Both the position numbers and the translations under genes were made by a program. Under the pieces are notes generated by a model. It had not been told where the DNA came from. It searched no databases and saw only the letters and a list, made by a program, of their open reading frames with translations. A stretch of 12,072 bases of DNA from CASQEL01 sp036655975. Its GTDB lineage: Bacteria; Desulfobacterota; Desulfovibrionia; Desulfovibrionales; Desulfovibrionaceae. Shown here one piece after another: positions 6,592 through 12,072 of the stretch. The stretch's first letter is position 1. Every line of letters begins with the position of its first letter. The stretch covers positions 1-12,072 of the forward strand of contig JAVVPD010000065.1 of NCBI GenBank assembly GCA_036655975.1, in the 5' to 3' direction.

Positions 6592-8759
6592 GGGGCCTTG
6601 TCCTCATAAGCCTTGTGTGCACCTTATGGGCTTGTGTGCCGCAAAACCACAAAGCCACTGCCCCACTGCCCCGCGCCAACCCTGTGTATGTGCAGTGGCT
6701 TGAAAGACAATCCATGCTGGCGGCGGTTCCCCAATACACCCGCGTCGTCTCCGGCACGGAACTCTTGTGGCGTGCCCCCATGGCGGACGATCCTGTGATA
6801 CGCATCAACACGCTGCTTGAAGCGGCGGATATGTGGCTGTTTGTGCAGCCTCAGCTTCTCCTCACGGAGCATCAACGCCCCGTGCTGGCAGAACTCGCTA
6901 CCCCCGCCACCATACGCCTGCTCAAATCCCTAGGCTTTGGCGGCGTCTACATGCTGCCCACGGCGGAATCTTCGGCTTTGTGGGGTGGTCAAGACACTAT
7001 GAGCACGGGCGAGGATGCCAATTCCCTCACCTTTGCCGCCCATGTAGGCACCGAAAGCCAATACGCCGACCTAGCCCTTTTGGCAGCCCGCGAACAATTG
7101 CAATGGGGCTCAGGCCTCGTGCCCGCCGCCATCGGTTTGGGGCCGGACTTTTTTCTCGCTGCACGCCATGTGCGCGACTATCCCGGCACCTTGATGATGG
7201 TGGACGTGCCAAAGGAAGTATGGAGCCTGCTTCCGCCCACGCTTGATCTGCCCCTTTCCTTATCGGCTAAAGAACAGAACTCCGCACGGCAAAAAATGCC
7301 AGTAAATACGGAGAACCTATCAGGAATTGCCCTGCAAGGCGCGTACGCGGCAGCGTTCACCGCCCTCGTGGAAAAAAACATTCTGCCCCCCGCCCTCTTG
7401 CGTGACACCCTGCCGTGGGCCACACCCGGCGCGTGGGCGGCAACCCCCCCCATTGAAGGTATTGACGGGGTGGAACGCCGCTTTGTGTACCGTTTTTATG
7501 ATTCCGTGCAGCGCCCTGTTCTGCAATGGGACGATCCCTCAAAAAATGCCCAGCGCATTCTTTCCGCAAGTATTATCCGCACCATTGGTAATCAGCAACA
7601 AACCATTGGTGGCCTGTACCCTGAAGCATGGGTCGGGCTTGATTCCATAACAAGCACGGCACCAGCTCTCTCCCCAAGCACCACCGCCCCCTTGAGTGAA
7701 CCCGCTACCTCAGCCCTGCGCGCCTTAAGCCGCGAAATACGTCGCTATGGTGGGTGGTCCATGCAAGCAGATGTGTTCCCCCCACGTCTGACCAAAGCTA
7801 TTTTAGACACGGGGGTAGATTTCACCACAGACAGCATCACCGCACCGACAGCCGAGTACGCCCTGCTCACCGGAGACACCCTCCCCTTGCAGCAGGCCCT
7901 CAAAAACAGTCTGGCAGCGGGGGTAGACCACACCCGCCTCGTACGCTCCCTCCCCCACTACGCAGGCCTTGATCTGCGCCCCTTATTGGACAGCCCGCAA
8001 GGCCGCAACACAGGGGAAAAACTTACAGCCTATATGCACAAAAGCGCGTGGGCAAGCCAAGCCCCTTTGAAAGGCAACACCTTACACGCCACCGCCGCAA
8101 CGCTGGCTGCCATGGCGGCAGGGCTGTCCCCCGCAGCCGCAACCCAAGCGGAAAATGCGGCCCCTATTCTGATCCGGCACATGCTGCTCACCACCTTGCG
8201 GGCGGGCATGCCGGGCTTGCTCTTCGTGTCAGGGCAGGATCTTGTGGGCGCGTTGAACCTCCCCGCCTCCTCTGCTGTCTCCCCAGCCATTTCCGCCAAG
8301 CCGCAAAATCCACCGGCAAGCAGTACCCTCGGCGCATGGGCTTTGTCTCCCGCAGCCGCTGCCGCCATCTCCTCGCGCACAGGCCACCCCCGCGCGCCCA
8401 GTGTGTACGGAAGCATTGCCACGCAACAAGCCACACAAAATTCCTATGTTCAGCAAGTAGCCAAGCTTGCCGCCGTACGCAAACAATGGGGCATAGCTCG
8501 GGCCACGCTGCTGGCCGTGCCAGATACTAGCTACGCCAGCACCATTGCCCTGCTCCTCAAATTGCCCACAGGCAAACACGCATTGACCATCGCCAATTTT
8601 TCAGATCAACCCCGCAACGAGCAGATCACACTTGAGGCCTCCACAACAGCACACCATGCCCGTGACGCTTTGTCTCCGGCGCAGAGCCTATCAATAAAAG
8701 ATCAGCTTTTACGCCTAGAACTTGACCCATGGCAATGCCGCCTGATACACGTAGACTAA
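6552..8759 (+). CDS. Predicted lipoprotein with degenerate GH13 (alpha-amylase/trehalose synthase-like) fold
   Basis: A 735-aa secreted protein. The N-terminus has Arg/Lys-rich residues, a hydrophobic stretch and lipobox LWAC (Cys28), so it is probably a lipoprotein. Parts recall GH13 enzymes: IRLLKSLGFGGVYMLP (121-136) resembles barrel strand 2, LVPAAIGLGPDFFLAARHVRDYPG (189-212) resembles the region-I segment of TreS-like proteins, and WDDPSKNAQRILSASIIR (326-343) a later barrel piece. A C-terminal part (YGSIATQQATQNSYVQQVAKL, then ALTIANFSDQP, 619-687) resembles the beta-sandwich linker. The usual region-IV Asn-His-Asp looks replaced by PHYAG (468-472), and I cannot identify the nucleophile, so it may be inactive or changed in specificity. 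The start lies 40 nt inside mazG without a strong ribosome site, suggesting coupling. The GH13 link comes from recalled patterns, not an alignment. Confidence 0.72.
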   Translation: MERSKSRRGKACVRGLVLISLVCTLWACVPQNHKATAPLPRANPVYVQWLERQSMLAAVPQYTRVVSGTELLWRAPMADDPVIRINTLLEAADMWLFVQPQLLLTEHQRPVLAELATPATIRLLKSLGFGGVYMLPTAESSALWGGQDTMSTGEDANSLTFAAHVGTESQYADLALLAAREQLQWGSGLVPAAIGLGPDFFLAARHVRDYPGTLMMVDVPKEVWSLLPPTLDLPLSLSAKEQNSARQKMPVNTENLSGIALQGAYAAAFTALVEKNILPPALLRDTLPWATPGAWAATPPIEGIDGVERRFVYRFYDSVQRPVLQWDDPSKNAQRILSASIIRTIGNQQQTIGGLYPEAWVGLDSITSTAPALSPSTTAPLSEPATSALRALSREIRRYGGWSMQADVFPPRLTKAILDTGVDFTTDSITAPTAEYALLTGDTLPLQQALKNSLAAGVDHTRLVRSLPHYAGLDLRPLLDSPQGRNTGEKLTAYMHKSAWASQAPLKGNTLHATAATLAAMAAGLSPAAATQAENAAPILIRHMLLTTLRAGMPGLLFVSGQDLVGALNLPASSAVSPAISAKPQNPPASSTLGAWALSPAAAAAISSRTGHPRAPSVYGSIATQQATQNSYVQQVAKLAAVRKQWGIARATLLAVPDTSYASTIALLLKLPTGKHALTIANFSDQPRNEQITLEASTTAHHARDALSPAQSLSIKDQLLRLELDPWQCRLIHVD

Positions 8760-8776
8760 ATATACCGCTACATACT

Positions 8777-8803
8777 TTTGCACCATTGGAACAACTTTGC
8801 ACC
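8777..8803 (+). repeat. Direct repeat TTTGCACC in the intergenic region before the ArnT-like gene
   Basis: The octamer TTTGCACC occurs at 8777-8784 and again at 8796-8803, a 19-nt period (about two helix turns), in the 73-nt gap between the GH13-like and ArnT-like genes. It could be a tandem regulator site, but two copies of 8 nt may be chance. Confidence 0.25.
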
Positions 8804-8832
8804 CAGTACTTGACCACCCGGAGGCACTTCTC

Positions 8833-10887
8833 ATGACCGAAGATAGCAAAAAAAATCTCCCTGCGGGTGTTTTACCTGCCGCAGAGGCATCCCCCACGCC
8901 CCCCATGGCGGACGTGCCGCCTAGCGAAAAACCCGCGGAAAATACGCCCATATCCTTTGCCGGTAGAGCGGGTACGGGGGGCATCAATGTGCAANNNNNN
9001 NNNNGTCCCCTGAACACAACACCAAAATCCCCCACGCCTCAAGCTCCCCCCAGTGCTGCTGACGCGCCCATCACGCTGGCCCCGCTCAGTCCGCCTTCTC
9101 CCACGCAAAAGGCGGCCCCCGCAGCTTCTGCAGCTCCTGTTCAAGCAGGGCCTGCAGAAAATTCCTTCCGCGCCTTGGGCTTTTTGGCTTTGCTTTCTTT
9201 AGCGATTCTGTTGGCAATGCAACAGGCTGCCAGCATATATCTGCCCACACTGTTCACACCTTCGGAAATAGCCACCGCCACTTTGTACGAAAAAATGTTG
9301 GCGGCAGGGCAATGGCTGGTGCCCCCGCATACGGATACCTTAGCCGCCGCCCTTCCCGTATATTTTTGGTTTATACACTTGGTGGACACCCTTCCCTATG
9401 CTGACGCCCCATATTTGTTCCCGCTGGTCAGCGCCCTGTCCGCCTTTGTGGCCCTTGCCGGAGTCTATACCCTAGGCTTGGCCGTTGGTTTCGGCAATCG
9501 TGTGGCTTTTGCCGCCGCGCTGATCCTATTGTCTAGCCTCGGCTTCAATACCCTTGCCCATTTTCTCTCTCCCCATCTTTTTTTTGCGGGTTTACTGGCC
9601 TTTTCCATGGCCTGCCTCTATCGGGGCTGGGTGAGCCGCATATCCTATATTTGGCTCGCCTTGGGCTTTATCTTGGCCGCATTCAGCACCCTCACGGGGG
9701 GGCTTATGGGACTGGTCATCCCCCTAATGGGCAGCCTAATTTTTGTTGTCTGGCGCGGCTCATTCCGCCGTGCCCACCAATTAGACGCGGTATTCGGCTT
9801 CACCCTGCTGCTGGTCATTCTTGCAGGTTGGCTTGGCGCTATTATTCTGCTCACCGGAGAAAGCACCTATCTGTACACCTTGACCCGCCAGATTTTTGCG
9901 CCCTTTCTTACTCCCCTGTGGCCTCCTCAAGACCCTTGGTGGTTATATTTCGCACGTCTGCCCATGGCCCTTGCGCCTTGGATGCTGATACTCCTGTTTA
10001 TCCCATGGGGCCGTGTGTGCACGACTGCATGGCCTAAACTTAAAGCCAGCCGGAGCGCCTTATTCGGCGAATCGTCTGGAGCCGCATGGTTGTGGATTGC
10101 TTTGTGCCTCGGCGGACTCTACCTTACCGCTACCAGCAGCAAACCCTGTCTAGCTTTTGTGCCCCTGCTGCCTTTGGCAGCGCTACTGCTTGCCAAGGCC
10201 CTTATGAATCTTCCCCAAGCCAATAGCCGAATTTTCTTTCTCGTGCTGGCTTGTATGTTCGCACTGGTAGCCGTGGGCTTGGGCGCGTTCAGTATTCCTC
10301 TCTCCCTCACGTTCCTGAGCCCTTATATGTCGGAATTCCTGCTGAAAGCCCTCAAAAACATCCATGGCCTGCCGATCATGGCGGGGGTCTGCGCCTTTGC
10401 AGCTCTCATCCTATGGAAATTCACCCGCCGCTCCCTGCCCGGTGGTGCGCTTATCGTCACCGTTTTACTGGTCACCATGCTGATTCAGCCTGCCGTGCTC
10501 ATGGTTTCCCCTTCCCTGCAAGGCATTGTCGGTGAATACCAAAATAGCGATACCCTGACGAGCCCTGACGTGCCTACAAGCACTCCCCCTTCCCCAGCAG
10601 ACTTGAGCGCCCCCATGGGTACTCCCGCTGCAGAAACGCCTCCTGCGGCCCTTAGCCCAACGGAAAACCCTGTCAATCCTGAAATTATTCTACAACCCAA
10701 AGCCGCAGAACCCGCAGTGGATGCCCCTGAAGGCGCCCCCATAATCCCCTCTGCCGAGCCGAAACCCGAAATCCAACCAAAAATTCAACCCGACGCACAG
10801 CCTAAACCCGCACCCCCGGCAGTGTCCGCCCCCGAAGCTCAACCCGACAATCTTAGGCTCACCCCTCCCGTTCCGGTGCAGAACTAA
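8833..10887 (+). CDS. ArnT-like (GT-C / PMT-type) polytopic membrane protein with proline-rich tails
   Basis: A 684-aa integral membrane protein (including four residues hidden by Ns) that resembles dolichol/undecaprenyl-phosphate sugar transferases of the ArnT/PMT class, which modify lipid A or other envelope targets. I chose the ATG at 8833, with GGAGG 8 nt upstream, over the earlier in-frame TTG at 8797. Residues 1-110 are Pro/Ala-rich and likely disordered. The membrane core runs from about 115 to 560 with roughly ten or more hydrophobic segments. Residues about 575-684 are again Pro/Glu/Ala-rich. The first periplasmic loop FTPSEIATATLYEKMLAAGQWLVP (141-164) aligns by eye with the ArnT loop P-D-E-A-R-Y-A-E...M-L-x-x-G-D-W-L-V-P, but the catalytic-type Asp is Ser144 here and the usual K-P-P is A-L-P. 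Activity is thus uncertain. Confidence 0.75.
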   Translation: MTEDSKKNLPAGVLPAAEASPTPPMADVPPSEKPAENTPISFAGRAGTGGINVQXXXXPLNTTPKSPTPQAPPSAADAPITLAPLSPPSPTQKAAPAASAAPVQAGPAENSFRALGFLALLSLAILLAMQQAASIYLPTLFTPSEIATATLYEKMLAAGQWLVPPHTDTLAAALPVYFWFIHLVDTLPYADAPYLFPLVSALSAFVALAGVYTLGLAVGFGNRVAFAAALILLSSLGFNTLAHFLSPHLFFAGLLAFSMACLYRGWVSRISYIWLALGFILAAFSTLTGGLMGLVIPLMGSLIFVVWRGSFRRAHQLDAVFGFTLLLVILAGWLGAIILLTGESTYLYTLTRQIFAPFLTPLWPPQDPWWLYFARLPMALAPWMLILLFIPWGRVCTTAWPKLKASRSALFGESSGAAWLWIALCLGGLYLTATSSKPCLAFVPLLPLAALLLAKALMNLPQANSRIFFLVLACMFALVAVGLGAFSIPLSLTFLSPYMSEFLLKALKNIHGLPIMAGVCAFAALILWKFTRRSLPGGALIVTVLLVTMLIQPAVLMVSPSLQGIVGEYQNSDTLTSPDVPTSTPPSPADLSAPMGTPAAETPPAALSPTENPVNPEIILQPKAAEPAVDAPEGAPIIPSAEPKPEIQPKIQPDAQPKPAPPAVSAPEAQPDNLRLTPPVPVQN
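8995..9004. other. Assembly gap (10 Ns)
   Basis: Ten consecutive N bases lie in the N-terminal, low-complexity part of the ArnT-like gene. The frame happens to stay open across them. Ten Ns is usually a placeholder of unknown length, so the true sequence and protein length here are unknown and a repeat-caused misassembly is possible. Confidence 0.95.
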
Positions 10888-10925
10888 GCCTACACCTGAC
10901 ACATACCAACAAGAAAAGAGCACAT

Positions 10926-12072
10926 ATGCTTAGACCTACCGATAACGCATGTACCTCCTTAGAAGAGCTTGCACAAAACCAATACGCAAAAAGTTTTGAA
11001 TTTTTGCACACAGGTATTGCTATTTTGTCCGCTCAAGGGATTTTTTTATACACTAACGCCGCTTTCATGACCCTATTCGGTTTTGCCAAAAGCATTTTAG
11101 GGAACCATGTTTCCGAATTGTTTTTAACCTCAGAGCAAGGCGTTATGGAGGCCATCCGCACCCGTGAGATGACGGTGTGCTCCAGCGTAACAGCGGATAA
11201 TTCCCGGGGGGTTTCCTTCCGTTATCCTATTTTGAATGAACAGGGCGAGCTGCTTGGAGTCATCATCGAAGCAATCCCCACTAATATCGATAAGGGAAAA
11301 TTACTCAATCTTCTGGGCACTATTAAAAGTCTGGAGGAAAAAGCCGACTATCTTGAATATAAGATACTAAAAAAACATGGAATATTACATACATTTGATA
11401 GTATTGTGGGCGAAAGCAAGGCCATGATGGAAATGAAAAAACTGGGCCGACGCTTTGCCAAAAGCTCGGAACACATTCTCCTGTTAGGTGAAAGCGGCAC
11501 GGGTAAAGAACTTGTGGCTCAGGCTCTGCATTCGGCAAGCGCACGAGCCACAAACCCCTTTGTCACGGTAAATTGCGCGGCCTTGCCACAGGAACTTATC
11601 GAATCAGAATTGTTCGGTTATGAGGGAGGGGCCTTTACGGGTGCAAAGACTACAGGGATGAAAGGAAAATTTGAACTGGCCAACACGGGAACTATTTTCC
11701 TTGATGAAATAGGTGATTTGCCCATGCCCATGCAGGCAAAACTTCTGCGTGTTTTGGAAAATGGAGAAATTCAAAAAATTGGTCATTCCGGCTGTCTGCT
11801 CTCGGATTTCCGGCTCATTGCGGCCACCAACAAAAATCTCCTCAATCTTGTGAAGGAAGGCACCTTCCGAGAAGATTTGTACCACCGATTGAACATTCTT
11901 GAATTGCTTATTCCCCCCTTGCGCGAACGCACCAGTGATATCCCTCTACTTGTTCGACATTTTATGGAGGTAACCCTAGGTCGCAAACGCACGAAGGAAA
12001 TCAACGCGTGCAACGAAGTGTTCCGCATTTTCAGCCGTTACCCGTGGCGGGGCAATGTTCGCGAACTTCGCA
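10926..12072 (+). CDS. Sigma-54-dependent activator with N-terminal PAS-like domain (3' end beyond window)
   Basis: Second enhancer-binding protein; the visible 382 residues lack the C-terminal DNA-binding part. The start is ATG at 10926 with AAGAAAAGAG upstream, 38 nt after the ArnT-like gene. Residues about 20-118 look like a PAS sensor domain (FEFLHTGIAILSAQGIFLYTN, then ISVIIE-type strand GVIIEAI at 111-117). A charged, probably helical linker (125-150) leads to the AAA+ domain. Walker A GESGTGKE is at 188-195, GAFTGA at 235-240, Walker B TIFLDE at 256-261, LIAATN at 297-302 and DLYHRLN at 317-323. WRGNVREL (374-381) has Arg in place of the usual Pro. This suggests a sensor of a small ligand or redox state, perhaps controlling neighbouring envelope genes (inference). 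Confidence 0.93.
   Translation, partial: MLRPTDNACTSLEELAQNQYAKSFEFLHTGIAILSAQGIFLYTNAAFMTLFGFAKSILGNHVSELFLTSEQGVMEAIRTREMTVCSSVTADNSRGVSFRYPILNEQGELLGVIIEAIPTNIDKGKLLNLLGTIKSLEEKADYLEYKILKKHGILHTFDSIVGESKAMMEMKKLGRRFAKSSEHILLLGESGTGKELVAQALHSASARATNPFVTVNCAALPQELIESELFGYEGGAFTGAKTTGMKGKFELANTGTIFLDEIGDLPMPMQAKLLRVLENGEIQKIGHSGCLLSDFRLIAATNKNLLNLVKEGTFREDLYHRLNILELLIPPLRERTSDIPLLVRHFMEVTLGRKRTKEINACNEVFRIFSRYPWRGNVRELR

Noticed and set aside
8030..8579. Several 80-160 aa open frames on both strands
   Set aside because: They overlap the GH13-like lipoprotein gene in a GC-rich stretch where stops are rare in other frames; the compositions are Arg/Gly/Ala-rich without motifs.
8787..8802. Possible -24/-12 sigma-54 promoter (TTGGAAC...TTTGCA)
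   Set aside because: The spacing between GG and GC is 9 nt; the family needs 10 nt, which is strict, and the -24 element is imperfect.

Overview
The window is a gene-dense bacterial chromosome segment with almost no non-coding DNA. The content is two sigma-54 enhancer-binding activators, a NikR nickel sensor, FolE2, a rod-like flagellar protein, and an envelope cluster built around CvpA and MazG. Together with moderate GC content, this suggests a delta-proteobacterium of the Desulfovibrio type (Desulfovibrionaceae). That placement is an inference from gene content; no rRNA or other marker gene is present.

Layout. (1) 2-1153 (+): a sigma-54-dependent activator whose reading frame is open to the left window edge. 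(2) 1154-1292: a short convergent intergenic region with three consecutive perfect hairpins. (3) 1293-5096 (-): six closely spaced genes read right to left: a MoaD/ThiS-like sulfur carrier, a class I methyltransferase, nikR, folE2, a short FlgC-like rod protein and an NlpC/P60 lipoprotein. The first two are 1 nt apart, and nikR/folE2 overlap as TAATG, so much of this is probably one transcript. (4) 5097-5266: a divergent promoter region. (5) 5267-10887 (+): cvpA, mazG, a lipoprotein resembling a degenerate GH13 alpha-amylase/trehalose-synthase protein (its start lies inside mazG), and an ArnT-like polytopic membrane protein with proline-rich tails. The last of these is interrupted by a 10-N assembly gap. 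(6) 10926-12072 (+): a second sigma-54 activator, with a PAS-like sensor domain, cut by the right edge.

How the genes may fit together. The minus-strand group mixes metal sensing (NikR), pterin/folate precursor synthesis (FolE2), a sulfur carrier and envelope parts (rod-like protein, cell-wall hydrolase). The plus-strand group is membrane or envelope oriented apart from MazG house-cleaning. The points most worth a second look are the paired carbohydrate-enzyme-like envelope proteins (GH13-like and ArnT-like), both of which seem to lack expected catalytic residues; the translational coupling of nikR to folE2; the NlpC/P60 lipoprotein with a long Lys/Ser-rich tail; and the hairpin cluster. I see no CRISPR array, transposase, tRNA, rRNA or clear phage genes, and no strong evidence of a wholly new multi-gene system.
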